DNA of 64,000 nucleotides from Shumkonia mesophila (GTDB taxonomy: Bacteria; Pseudomonadota; Alphaproteobacteria; Rhodospirillales; Shumkoniaceae). Below the pieces are notes generated by a model. The model was not told the DNA's origin and ran no database searches. It saw nothing but the letters and a program-made list of their open reading frames with translations. The DNA lies in assembly GCF_026163695.1 (NCBI RefSeq), contig NZ_JAOTID010000003.1, positions 62,001 through 126,000 on the forward strand, written 5' to 3'. Made by a program: the position numbers and the translations under genes. Positions 25,862 through 34,640 of this stretch are shown here, piece by piece (position 1 is the first letter of the stretch; each line of letters starts with the position of its first letter).

Positions 25862-26762
25862 GGCGTTCGTTATTGCCCTGGACGTCGGCGGCACGTCGGT
25901 CAAGAGCGGCCTCGTGCAACCGGACGGCATGAAGATTGCCGACCGATCGCGCGCCCTGATCGACAGCCGGGCCCCTGCCGGGGACATCCTCTCCGCTTTC
26001 GCCCGCTGCATACGTGGCCATGCGGAATCGGCGCCGGCCGGCACGGTGGCCGGCGTCGCCTTGGCTTTTCCCGGCCCCTTCGAATACGACACCGGCATTT
26101 GCCGGATAGCCGGCGTGCAGAAGTTCGAGACGATTTACGGCCTCTCCATCGGTCACGAGTTGTCGCGACGCACCGGCTTCGCGCCATCCGCCTTCGTGTT
26201 CATCAACGACGCCGAAGCGGCGATCGCAGGCGAAATCAGGTACGGCGCGGCGCACGGGTATCCCCGCGTTATCGGCGTAACCCTGGGAACCGGCATCGGA
26301 TCGGGCTTCTTCGTGAACGGCCGCCGCCAGACCGAGGGGCCTGGCGTGCCGGCGAACGGAGGCTGGCTGTTCGACGAGCCGTTCGAAGGGGCGATGGCCG
26401 ACGACTGTTTCTCCATCCGGGGGGTCGAGCGTCGCCTGGTCCAGGCCGGAGCCGCCAGCCGCCGGCCCGAAGCGGCGGCGGGTGACGCGCGCCGGGGCGA
26501 TCATCGCGCCGAGGCGGTCTTCGAAGCCTTCGGAAACGACGTCGGCCGCTTTCTCGGCGGCTACGTCCGGGCCTTCGGCGCGGACGCCGTCCTCGTCGCC
26601 GGGGGGCTCGGCGGCGCTTTCGATCTTTTCGGAAGCGCGTTGCAGGGCCACCTGACGGTTCCCGTAATGCGCGGCACCCTGGGCCCGGATGCGCCCCTCA
26701 TGGGGGCGGTCAACGCGTTCTGCGAGAAAAGAAACGCGGATTTTGGCTGCGTCAAAGCCTAG
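25821..26762 (+). CDS. nanK: ROK-family sugar kinase (NanK-like)
   Basis: A 313-residue kinase starting at ATG 25821 inside the cupin gene (41-bp overlap, GGGAAG adjacent). The N-terminal phosphate loop reads ALDVGGTSVKSG and the central segment GVTLGTGIGSGFFVNG. The usual zinc motif CxCGxxGCxE of many ROK sugar kinases is absent; the corresponding stretch has no Cys cluster. In a nan locus the expected reaction is ATP-dependent phosphorylation of N-acetylmannosamine at C6. Specificity for another hexose cannot be excluded. Confidence 0.75.
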   Translation: MTSSAGTTSTDAPEAFVIALDVGGTSVKSGLVQPDGMKIADRSRALIDSRAPAGDILSAFARCIRGHAESAPAGTVAGVALAFPGPFEYDTGICRIAGVQKFETIYGLSIGHELSRRTGFAPSAFVFINDAEAAIAGEIRYGAAHGYPRVIGVTLGTGIGSGFFVNGRRQTEGPGVPANGGWLFDEPFEGAMADDCFSIRGVERRLVQAGAASRRPEAAAGDARRGDHRAEAVFEAFGNDVGRFLGGYVRAFGADAVLVAGGLGGAFDLFGSALQGHLTVPVMRGTLGPDAPLMGAVNAFCEKRNADFGCVKA

Positions 26763-26783
26763 CCACCCGCAACTCTTTCGCAA

Positions 26784-26833
26784 TTGACATAAACAGGGAC
26801 AAACGCTACTTTTTTATATCCAAAACGTTTTGG
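26784..26833 (+). promoter_or_regulatory. lacI-type promoter (TTGACA) and perfect 14-bp operator
   Basis: A consensus -35 TTGACA lies at 26784-26789 and a weak -10 (TACTTT) 17 bp downstream at 26807. CCAAAACGTTTTGG, a perfect palindrome with the central CG typical of LacI/GalR operators, occupies 26820-26833 directly before the regulator's first ATG. It probably makes the whole downstream operon autorepressed. Confidence 0.7.
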
Positions 26834-27850
26834 ATGGAGGCTATGTCCTCGCTCCGCCGCTTCGCGTCATCGCTTGGCTTGTCGATCACGACCGTGTCCC
26901 GGGCGCTCGACGGTTATCCCGATGTTTCGCCAGCGACTCGCGAGCGCGTGCTCAAGGCCGCGGCGGAAGCGGGCTACCATCCCAACTCGGCGGCACGGCG
27001 CCTGCGCAAGGGTTCCGGTGAAACGGTCGCCCTGGTCATGCCGAGCGAACCGGGGCGCTTTTACGAGCCCGTCTTTGTCGAATTACTGGCGGCAGTTGGC
27101 GAGCGGTTGGCCGCCCAGCATTACGATCTCGTCCTGCTTGCCGCGCGCCCGGGGCCGGACGAAATGGCCGTCTACCGGCGCCTCGTCGAAGGCCGGCGCG
27201 CCGACGCCTTGATCGTGGTGCGTACGCGGCGCGTCGACGAGCGGGTCATCTTTTTGCAGAGCAAAGGCGTGCCCTTCGTCTGCCACGGCCGCACCGATGT
27301 CGCCACGCCCTACGCTTTCATCGATGGCGATGGCGAGAGCGGGTTCAGGGACGTGACCGCGCGCCTGATCGCCCGCGGCCACCGTCGCATCGCGCTTCTT
27401 TCGGCGCCTGGCGACCTGATGTTTACGGTCTTTCGAACGTCGGGCTGGCGTAGGGCGCTCACTGAAGCGGGGCTGGCCGACGATCTCATCGCCGAAGGAA
27501 CGCCTACCGAGGACGGCGGCTACGCGTTGGCCAAGGCGTTTCTGGCAAGGGCCGAGCGCCCGACCGCCCTGGTCTGCGCGACCGACCGCATGGCGATCGG
27601 GGCCATGCGCGCCGCCGGCGAATTCGGCCTCAAGGTCGGCACCGATATCGCCATCACCGGCCACGACAACATCCAGGCCGCCACCCTTACCGATCCGGCC
27701 CTGACCACCATGGAGCTGCCACTCCGCGAAGTGGGCGAACGGGTCGCCGACATGGTGCTGGCGCGGCTTGGCGGGGCCGATCCCCGCGACCTCGTTGAAA
27801 TCCGTCCCCTCGTCCAGATGCCGCGCGCTTCGTCGGGGGAGGGGCCTTGA
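26834..27850 (+). CDS. LacI/GalR-family transcriptional regulator
   Basis: A 338-residue regulator. The N-terminal helix-turn-helix (SLGLSITTVSRALDGYPDVS, hinge AARRLRKGS at about 55-63) is followed by a periplasmic-binding-protein-like sugar domain. The start is ATG 26834 or 26843 (MSS); the second has GGAGG too close to be a good ribosome site. The perfect palindrome ending at 26833 suggests autoregulation. It is the first gene of an operon with a sugar ABC importer and a glycosidase, so it probably represses them until the imported glycoside or its product binds. Confidence 0.88.
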   Translation: MEAMSSLRRFASSLGLSITTVSRALDGYPDVSPATRERVLKAAAEAGYHPNSAARRLRKGSGETVALVMPSEPGRFYEPVFVELLAAVGERLAAQHYDLVLLAARPGPDEMAVYRRLVEGRRADALIVVRTRRVDERVIFLQSKGVPFVCHGRTDVATPYAFIDGDGESGFRDVTARLIARGHRRIALLSAPGDLMFTVFRTSGWRRALTEAGLADDLIAEGTPTEDGGYALAKAFLARAERPTALVCATDRMAIGAMRAAGEFGLKVGTDIAITGHDNIQAATLTDPALTTMELPLREVGERVADMVLARLGGADPRDLVEIRPLVQMPRASSGEGP

Positions 27851-27919
27851 GAATGGGCGTGAACGGCCATGAAGAGCCGCGCCGAAGCTAAGTCATTTTA
27901 ACAGGAAGAGGCTTTCATC

Positions 27920-29215
27920 ATGAAAATGCTCACACAGATTGCCGCCTGGGCGTCTGTCGGCTGCGTGGCGGCGCTCGCCAGTGCCCAGCAGGCCGACGCC
28001 CAACAGGACGTCGTGTTCCTGTCGACGCAGCTGCGCCCCATCGAAGAGGCGCAGAAGGTGCGCGAGGTCATCCTCAAGGACTTCAAAGGCAAGGTCACCT
28101 ACCTGGTCGAGGAGCCCTCGCCCTTCGACGTGCGCGTGCGCGCCGAGGGGCAGGCCGGCAAGCGCACGATCAGTCTTGTGGGTGCCTTGCATGGCGAATT
28201 GTCGGCGCTGCAGCCAACCGGCAATCTCGATTCTCTCGATGATGTCGTTGCCAAGCTAACCGACCGCGGCATCCCGGCGAACCTGATGGAGCTTGGCAAA
28301 TTCGGCACCGGCAAGCAGGTGTACGTGCCATGGATGCAGGCAACCTACATCATGGTCGCGAAGAAAGAGGCGCTCCAGTATCTGCCGGCCGGCGCCAATA
28401 TCGACACGCTGACCTATGGGCATCTCGAGGCCTGGGGCAAGGCGATGACCGACAAGACCGGCAAGCGCCTGCTCGGCTTCCCGGCGGGACCCAAGGGCCT
28501 GATGCCGCGTTTCTTCGAGGGCTATCTCTATCCGTCGTTTACCGGCGGTGTCGTCACGCCCTTCCGCTCGCCCGAGGCCGAGACGATGTGGACGCAGTTC
28601 AAAAGCCTCTGGCGGTACGTCAACCCGAATTCGACCTCGTACGATTTCATGCAGGAGCCGCTGATGGGCGGCGAGGTATGGGTCGCCTTCGACCACGTGG
28701 CGCGGGTCAAGGAAGCCCTCGTCCAGATGCCTGACGACTTCGTCACCTTCCCGGCGCCGGCCGGCCCCAAGGGCCGCGGTTACATGCCTGTCATCGCCGG
28801 GCTTGCCGTTCCCAAGGACGCCCCCAACCGGGCCGGGGCGATTGCCCTCATCGAACACCTGACCAGGCCGGAAACGCAGATCACGACCGCCGCCGAAGTG
28901 GGCTTCTTCCCGATCGTCAAAGCCCAGTTGCCGGCCGACCTGTCGCCGGGCATCAAGCTCATTGCCAGCGCGGTGGCCAAAACCCAGGACGCCAAGGACG
29001 CTCTTCCCGCCCTGCTACCGGTCGGGCTTGCCGACAAGGGCGGCGAGTTCAACAAGGTCTATTTCGACACCTTCCAGCGCATCGTGCTGCGAAACGAGCA
29101 GCCGCGTACCGTGCTGGACGCGCAAGCGGCGGCGCTCAAGGGCATCATGGAAGCCACCAAGGCGCCGTGCTGGGCGCCCGACAAGCCGAGCCAGGGCGCC
29201 TGCCCGGTCAACTGA
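27920..29215 (+). CDS. ABC transporter sugar-binding protein (family 1)
   Basis: A 431-residue periplasmic binding protein with a signal peptide (hydrophobic about 7-22, cleavage after AQQADA) and an AGGAAGAGG ribosome site. The long two-lobed length and segments such as FTGGVVTPFRSPEAETMWTQF and TYGHLEAWGKAM suit carbohydrate-binding proteins of MalE/UgpB type. Permease and ATPase genes follow at once. The downstream glycosidase suggests a glycosylated small solute as ligand. A strong hairpin begins 13 nt after the stop. Confidence 0.85.
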   Translation: MKMLTQIAAWASVGCVAALASAQQADAQQDVVFLSTQLRPIEEAQKVREVILKDFKGKVTYLVEEPSPFDVRVRAEGQAGKRTISLVGALHGELSALQPTGNLDSLDDVVAKLTDRGIPANLMELGKFGTGKQVYVPWMQATYIMVAKKEALQYLPAGANIDTLTYGHLEAWGKAMTDKTGKRLLGFPAGPKGLMPRFFEGYLYPSFTGGVVTPFRSPEAETMWTQFKSLWRYVNPNSTSYDFMQEPLMGGEVWVAFDHVARVKEALVQMPDDFVTFPAPAGPKGRGYMPVIAGLAVPKDAPNRAGAIALIEHLTRPETQITTAAEVGFFPIVKAQLPADLSPGIKLIASAVAKTQDAKDALPALLPVGLADKGGEFNKVYFDTFQRIVLRNEQPRTVLDAQAAALKGIMEATKAPCWAPDKPSQGACPVN

Positions 29216-29227
29216 GCAACAAGGCAC

Positions 29228-29262
29228 GACCGGCGGCGCGCCTTTCGCCGGCGCCGCCGGTC
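29228..29262. repeat. Hairpin between the ABC SBP gene and its permease genes
   Basis: GACCGGCGGCGC (29228-29239) and GCGCCGCCGGTC (29251-29262) form a perfect 12-bp stem with an 11-nt loop. There is no T-tract, so mRNA 3' stabilisation of the binding-protein message fits better than termination, as in malE-malF. Confidence 0.65.
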
Positions 29263-29279
29263 TGTCCGGGAAGCATGAC

Positions 29280-30131
29280 ATGAGCGCGCGTTCCAAGCTC
29301 CTGCCGTACCTGCTGCTGGCGCCGTCCGTCCTCTTTCTGGCGGCGCTGTTCGTGGTGCCGCTGTTCGAGACGATCGCGCTCTCGTTCTCGGACAACGGCG
29401 CGCCATCGCTGGCCCACTATCAACGCATGGCCGGCGACCTCAACTTTTGGCCGGCCATACGCAACACGTTCCTGCTCGTCCTGACCGTCGTGCCGTTGCA
29501 GGTCGCCCTCGCGCTGGGCATGGCCTCGATGCTCCAGAAGCTGCCCCGGGGGCGCGACCTCATCCTGTGGATCTGGACGATTCCGCTCGGCGTTTCGGAT
29601 CTTGCCGCTGGGCTCGTCTGGCTCGCCATTATGCAGGAGCGCGGCTATCTCACCAGCGCGCTCGCGGCGCTGGGGCTGATCGACGGGCCGACGCAATGGC
29701 TGACCTACGAGACCCCCGGCACTCTGTTTGTCGCCATCCTGCTGGCCGAGGTCTGGCGGGCGACGGCGATCGTCTTCATCATCCTGGTCGCCGGGCTGCA
29801 ACTCATCCCCAAGGAATACCGCGAGGCGGCCGAGATCTTCGGCGCCAGCCCGTGGACGACCTTCCTCCGCATCACCCTGCCGCTCCTGAAACCAAGCCTG
29901 CAGACCGCGCTGATCCTGCGCACCGTCCTGGCCTTCGAGGTCTTCGCGGTGGTCTACGCCATCGCCGGCCGCAACTTCCCGGTGCTCGTCGGCGAGGCCT
30001 ATGTCTGGCAGCGCGACAACCAGGCTTACGGGGTCGCTGCCGCCTATGCCGTCCTCATCGTCGTCATCTCGCTGGCCGCTACGCTTTTCTACCTGCGGGT
30101 CCTGCGCAACAAGTCGGAGCAGCGTCCATGA
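29280..30131 (+). CDS. ABC sugar transporter permease (MalF/UgpA type)
   Basis: A 283-residue inner-membrane protein with six predicted helices starting at PYLLLAPSVLFLAALFVVPL. The EAA loop contacting the ATPase is clear (YREAAEIFGASPWTTFLRITLPLLKP). ATG 29280 was chosen; the open frame upstream runs back through the binding-protein gene. Its stop overlaps the second permease start by 4 bp (ATGA at 30128-30131). Confidence 0.92.
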   Translation: MSARSKLLPYLLLAPSVLFLAALFVVPLFETIALSFSDNGAPSLAHYQRMAGDLNFWPAIRNTFLLVLTVVPLQVALALGMASMLQKLPRGRDLILWIWTIPLGVSDLAAGLVWLAIMQERGYLTSALAALGLIDGPTQWLTYETPGTLFVAILLAEVWRATAIVFIILVAGLQLIPKEYREAAEIFGASPWTTFLRITLPLLKPSLQTALILRTVLAFEVFAVVYAIAGRNFPVLVGEAYVWQRDNQAYGVAAAYAVLIVVISLAATLFYLRVLRNKSEQRP

Positions 30132-30934
30132 GCGCGCTCCGTCGTCTCGTCTACGCCACCGGCGTTCTGGCGCTGTGCGCCTGGGTGCTGGTGCCGATCT
30201 ACTTTATCACGCTGGGCGCCTTCGGCGGCCGGACGGGAGTGTTCAAATGGCCGAAGAGCGTACTGCCGGTCGATACCTCGTTCGCCGCCTTCAAGCTCTT
30301 CCTGTCCATCGAGGGAGTCGGCCATGCCGCGCTGAACAGCGTGATTGCGGCCAGCATCTGCATGGTCCTTTCGATCGCGCTCGGCGCCCCGGCCGGCTAC
30401 GCGCTCGCCCGTTACAGCTTTCCGGGCCAAAACGTCTATCGGCTGCTGATTCTGCTGACGCGGGCCTTCCCGTTGGCCATCCTGGCCCTGCCGCTGACCG
30501 TCATCTTCATTCGCGTCGGCCTCTACGATACCCCGCTCGGCGTCGCCCTCATCCACACGGCGCTTGCCCTGCCGTTCGCGGCGCTCATTTCCTCCAGCCT
30601 GTTCCTGGGCATCCCGCGCGAATTCGAAGAAGCCGCCTGGGTGTTCGGCTGTACGCGCGCCCAGGCTTTTCGCAAGATCGTGCTGCCGCTTGCCCTGCCG
30701 GGCATCGCCGCCACCGCCATCTTCGCCTTCGTCATCTCGTGGAACGAGGTTTTCGCGGCCTCGGTGCTGACGGTGCGCGAGCGCACCCTGACCGCATACC
30801 TTTTGACCGTGCTGTCGGAATCGCCGCTTCATTTCCGCTTTGCCGGCGGCTTCCTGCTGATTGTTCCGTCCATCGCTTTCATCTTCGCGGTGAGGAAGTA
30901 CCTCTTCGCGATGTGGGGCATCGCCAACCGCTGA
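30128..30934 (+). CDS. ABC sugar transporter permease (MalG/UgpE type)
   Basis: A 268-residue inner-membrane protein, six helices, with the MalG-type EAA loop (EFEEAAWVFGCTRAQAFRKIVLPLALPG). It pairs with the preceding permease and is followed 9 bp later by the ATPase gene. No unusual features. Confidence 0.92.
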   Translation: MSALRRLVYATGVLALCAWVLVPIYFITLGAFGGRTGVFKWPKSVLPVDTSFAAFKLFLSIEGVGHAALNSVIAASICMVLSIALGAPAGYALARYSFPGQNVYRLLILLTRAFPLAILALPLTVIFIRVGLYDTPLGVALIHTALALPFAALISSSLFLGIPREFEEAAWVFGCTRAQAFRKIVLPLALPGIAATAIFAFVISWNEVFAASVLTVRERTLTAYLLTVLSESPLHFRFAGGFLLIVPSIAFIFAVRKYLFAMWGIANR

Positions 30935-30943
30935 GGTCGCAAG

Positions 30944-31996
30944 ATGGCTGAGATCCTGATCGATCGCGTCCGCAAGGACTTCGGGCCGGTTCGCGCCCTC
31001 GACGAGGTGACGCTCAAGATCGCCGACGGCGAATTCGTTGCCTTGCTGGGGCCATCCGGCTGCGGCAAGACGACCCTGCTGCGCATCATCGCCGGGCTGG
31101 AGACGCAAACCGCCGGGCGGATCGTCATCGGCGGGCGCGACCTGACCGACGTGCCGACGCGCAGTCGCGGTCTCGCCATGGTGTTCCAGAACTACGCCGT
31201 CTTCCCGCACATGACGGTCTACGAGAATATCGCCTTCGGCCTTCGCATGCAGCGGGCCGATCAGCAGCGGGTCGCCGATCTGGTGGCCCGTGCCGCCCAG
31301 CTTCTGCACATCGAGCCCTACCTCGAGCGCTATCCCGGCAACCTTTCGGGTGGGCAGCGCCAGCGGGTGGCGGTGGCGCGCGCGCTGGCCGTCGAACCGC
31401 CGGTGCTGCTGATGGACGAGCCGCTGTCGAACCTCGATGCGCTGCTCCGCCTTGAGATGCGGGCCGAACTGAAAACCGTGCTGCAGCACGCCGGGACGAC
31501 GACCATCTATGTCACCCACGACCAGACGGAAGCCATGGGCCTGGCCGACCGCATCGCCGTGATGCACGGCGGCAGGATCGTGCAGATCGACACGCCGACC
31601 GAGATCTACCGCCATCCGAAGACCAGGTTCGTCGGCGGCTTCGTCGGCAGTCCGCCGATGAACTTCCTGTCGGCCGAGGTCAAGGACGGCCAGGTGCGGC
31701 TTGGCGGCCTGGCCATTCCGGTATCGGCCGGCGACGGGCCGCTGCTGGCCGGCGTGCGGCCGGAAGACTTCGCCATCGTCGAGCCGGCGCAAGGAATCGC
31801 CGCCGAGATCCTGGTGGTCGAGCCGCTGGGCTCGCATACGCTGCTCACCGCCCGCTGCGACGGCAGCACGATCAGGATTGTCGCGCCGGACATCGTGGAT
31901 TGGCCGGCCGGCCGCCGGATCGGCCTGGTGCCCGCGGCGGGACGGATCGTCTGGATGGACCCCAAGTCGGAACAGGCTTTGGAACGAAAGGAATGA
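30944..31996 (+). CDS. ABC sugar transporter ATPase (MalK/UgpC type)
   Basis: A 350-residue nucleotide-binding subunit. Walker A is GPSGCGKTT (about 37-45), Q-loop VFQNYAVFP, signature LSGGQRQRV, Walker B VLLMDEPLSNLDA and H-loop VTHDQ. The C-terminal third carries TOBE/OB-like regulatory sequence (PMNFLSAEV, GVRPEDFAI) as in MalK and UgpC. The stop overlaps the glycosidase start by 4 bp. Confidence 0.95.
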   Translation: MAEILIDRVRKDFGPVRALDEVTLKIADGEFVALLGPSGCGKTTLLRIIAGLETQTAGRIVIGGRDLTDVPTRSRGLAMVFQNYAVFPHMTVYENIAFGLRMQRADQQRVADLVARAAQLLHIEPYLERYPGNLSGGQRQRVAVARALAVEPPVLLMDEPLSNLDALLRLEMRAELKTVLQHAGTTTIYVTHDQTEAMGLADRIAVMHGGRIVQIDTPTEIYRHPKTRFVGGFVGSPPMNFLSAEVKDGQVRLGGLAIPVSAGDGPLLAGVRPEDFAIVEPAQGIAAEILVVEPLGSHTLLTARCDGSTIRIVAPDIVDWPAGRRIGLVPAAGRIVWMDPKSEQALERKE

Positions 31997-33243
31997 CGGA
32001 ATTGATCGACGCGGCCCAAGCCGTCCTGCGCGCCAACGACCGGGGCGGCTATACCGTGCCCACGGATCGCCTGTATCCGTTCCAGTGGAACTGGGATTCC
32101 GCTTTTGTCGCCCTGGGCTGGGCCACCTTCGACGAGGATCGGGCGTGGCGCGAGATCGAGCGGCTTCTCGAAGGGCAGTGGGACGACGGCATGGTGCCGC
32201 ACATCGTTTTCCACGTGCCGAGCGACGACTACTTTCCGGGGCCGGACGTATGGGGCACCAAGCATCGCCCGGCGACGTCCGGCGTCACCCAACCGCCGGT
32301 GCTGGCGACGGTGGTTCGCCGCCTGTTTGACGCAACGGGTGCCGCCGAGCGCGCCGCCGCGCTGTATCCGAAGCTGTTGGCGTGGCATCGCTGGTGGGCG
32401 AAGGCGCGCGACCCCCAAGGCACCGGCCTGGTCGCCATCCTGCATCCCTGGGAATCGGGGATGGACAACAGCCCGGCGTGGGATTTGGCGTTGGCTCGCG
32501 TGCCGATGTCTGGCGTCACGCCAATCCGCCGCCGCGATACCCGCCACATCGGTGCCGACATGCGCCCGCAGGACGACGAATACCGTCGCTATATTGCGCT
32601 CGTCGATCTCTTCCGGACCCTGCGCTGGGAACCCGAAGCGATGTGGGCGCATACCCCTTTTAAGGTTGCTGACGTCGGCATCAACGCCATGCTGCACCGC
32701 GCCGAAACCGACCTGCTCGCGCTGGCTGGGGGCTTCGGCCAGCCCGGCGACGAGGACGAGATCGCGCTACGCCTGGAGCGGCGACGCCAGGCGATGCCGG
32801 GCTTGTGGAACGAGGCCGCCGGGCTCTTCGAGCCGTTCGACCTGATCGCGCAGGCCCCCGTGCCGGTCGCGACGAGCGCCGGGTTCCTGCCGCTCTTTGC
32901 CGGGCTGGTCGACACCAGACAGGCCCGGCGCATGGCCGCCGAAATCGAACGATGGGCTGAGGCCGTGAGATACCTTGTGCCCAGCCTGTCGCCCCGCGAT
33001 CCCCGCTTCGACGCCAAGCGCTATTGGCGCGGCCCCGTGTGGGCCATCGTCAACCGCATGATCGCCGAAGGTCTCGCCGACTATGGGCAGGACGCGCTGG
33101 CAACGCGCATCCACGGGCATACCCAAGCCCTGGTGCGCCGTGGCGGCTTCGCCGAGTACTTCGATCCCACCACGGGCGAAGGTCTTGGCGGCGAGCGCTT
33201 CTCCTGGACTGCCGCCACGGCATTGAGTTGGGCGGCGCCATAA
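31993..33243 (+). CDS. MGH1/GH63-type glycoside hydrolase (glucosyl- or mannosylglycerate hydrolase-like)
   Basis: A 416-residue (alpha/alpha)6-barrel enzyme. Signatures of the mannosylglycerate hydrolase-like family are WNWDSAFVALG (about 32-42), HPWESGMDNSPAWD (151-164, general acid Asp region), RYWRGPVWAIVN and, near the C terminus, FAEYFDP with the putative base Glu388, then ERFSWTAA. There is no signal peptide, so hydrolysis is cytoplasmic after uptake. Translational coupling to the ABC ATPase (ATGA) makes it the metabolic enzyme of the transporter. A compatible solute such as glucosylglycerate, mannosylglycerate or glucosylglycerol is the likely class of substrate. Confidence 0.8.
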   Translation: MTELIDAAQAVLRANDRGGYTVPTDRLYPFQWNWDSAFVALGWATFDEDRAWREIERLLEGQWDDGMVPHIVFHVPSDDYFPGPDVWGTKHRPATSGVTQPPVLATVVRRLFDATGAAERAAALYPKLLAWHRWWAKARDPQGTGLVAILHPWESGMDNSPAWDLALARVPMSGVTPIRRRDTRHIGADMRPQDDEYRRYIALVDLFRTLRWEPEAMWAHTPFKVADVGINAMLHRAETDLLALAGGFGQPGDEDEIALRLERRRQAMPGLWNEAAGLFEPFDLIAQAPVPVATSAGFLPLFAGLVDTRQARRMAAEIERWAEAVRYLVPSLSPRDPRFDAKRYWRGPVWAIVNRMIAEGLADYGQDALATRIHGHTQALVRRGGFAEYFDPTTGEGLGGERFSWTAATALSWAAP

Positions 33244-33272
33244 CTCACGCCACGAGCCGTCGGGATCCGCGA

Positions 33273-34610
33273 TTACGCTTCCGGCATCCCGATCCCAGCC
33301 CCGGGCCATTGATCCACCAATGCGCCGTCCCCGCCGAACCGCATCGGTTGCGGGTCGGTCAGGATCTCGACGCCGGGCCGATCCCTGAGGGCGGGAAGCA
33401 ACGCCTCGGAGGCATAGAGGTATTCCAGGTTCAGCGTGTTGGGGATGCGGATCAGGCCGAGAGAGTCGGGCGTGTGGGACTCGCAGGTCTTGACGGCGGC
33501 CTGAATGGCGGTTCGGTCATCGGGCATGACCATGGGCAGGGCTGCCGCGCCTAGGACGCAGGAGGTCAGGGAATTGGTGTAGACGGCGTCGCGGCTGAAC
33601 TTGCCGGCCAGGCGTTCGGTGACGACGTCGGCGCGGGCGACGCCCGTGGCGTTGCCTTCGCTCTTGTCCGTCACGTCGAGCACGACGATGCGCGAAACCG
33701 AGGGGCCGCCGCTGATCGCCGTGGTGGACGGGCGTCCGGTGATGTTGGGGTCCATGCCGCTGCCGGAAAATTCCTTACCGACGGCGTCGACGACGAGCAC
33801 ATCCAGCGGACCGGAAGCCAACGGCTGATCGAGCGGGCCCAACGGCAGGCGCGGCATGTTGCGCATGGCCTCGGTCAGCAGTTCGCGTTCCCGCTCAATC
33901 ATGCGTTCCGTGGGCAAGACGACGACTCGGGACAGCCGGTGGTAGGCATTCTCGATAGTGGCGATGCCGAACAGCACGCGGCAGGTTGCCAGTTTCATCC
34001 GTGCCATTTCGACGATGAACCGCCCGACGTGGTTGAAGCCCCAGGCGTGGCAGTTGTCGGCGCCCGACCGCTTGCCGAGGCCAATCGACAGCATTTTGAC
34101 GAGGCCGCTTTCGTTGGGGGCCCGGAACGCGCTGTGCGGCTTGATGCGATTGAAAAGGACGATGCCGTCCGCCTCGAAGGCCAGCCTGTCGATGCGGACC
34201 TCCATGCCGTTGGCGAGACGCCCCAGTTCCACCGTTTCCATGCTCGAGCGGATCGGGCAGCCGGCCGTCCGTTCGGTGACGCCCAGTTGGGCGAGCACGC
34301 TGATCTGCCCTTCCGCCGTGGCGCCGCCGTGACTCCCCATGGCAGGGACGATGAAGGGATGGGCGCCACGTTCGCGCACCTCCCGCACGATGGCGCGGAC
34401 GAGTTCCGGCAGATCGGCGAGCCCGCGACTGCCGACGGTAAGCGCGATGCTCATGCCTGGCTTCAGCGCGGAAACGCACGGTGCACCGGCGAGCGCATCG
34501 TGAACGGCACTTGCCGGATCGCCGGCCTCGCGGGTCTCGAAGGTCTGGCGGACCAACGCCACGGGGGGCAGCCCGACATGTTCGACCAGCTTGAGGTATC
34601 GAGGTCTCAT
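33273..34610 (-). CDS. LarA-like (DUF2088, lactate racemase superfamily) protein
   Basis: A 445-residue protein with the DUF2088 N-terminal domain: VGSRGLADLPELVRAIV, then MGSHGGATAEGQ and NRIKPHSAFR. Lactate racemase uses a nickel-pincer cofactor bound to a Lys and His residues; the KPH segment here keeps that neighbourhood, though no lar cofactor-synthesis gene is in the window. Relatives racemise various 2-hydroxyacids. It is the last gene of a minus-strand operon behind a 2-hydroxyacid dehydrogenase, which fits racemisation before stereospecific oxidation. The exact substrate is unknown. Confidence 0.75.
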   Translation of the reverse strand: MRPRYLKLVEHVGLPPVALVRQTFETREAGDPASAVHDALAGAPCVSALKPGMSIALTVGSRGLADLPELVRAIVREVRERGAHPFIVPAMGSHGGATAEGQISVLAQLGVTERTAGCPIRSSMETVELGRLANGMEVRIDRLAFEADGIVLFNRIKPHSAFRAPNESGLVKMLSIGLGKRSGADNCHAWGFNHVGRFIVEMARMKLATCRVLFGIATIENAYHRLSRVVVLPTERMIERERELLTEAMRNMPRLPLGPLDQPLASGPLDVLVVDAVGKEFSGSGMDPNITGRPSTTAISGGPSVSRIVVLDVTDKSEGNATGVARADVVTERLAGKFSRDAVYTNSLTSCVLGAAALPMVMPDDRTAIQAAVKTCESHTPDSLGLIRIPNTLNLEYLYASEALLPALRDRPGVEILTDPQPMRFGGDGALVDQWPGAGIGMPEA

Positions 34611-34640
34611 GACGTCCTGCGGAAAATCTCCCGCCGCATC

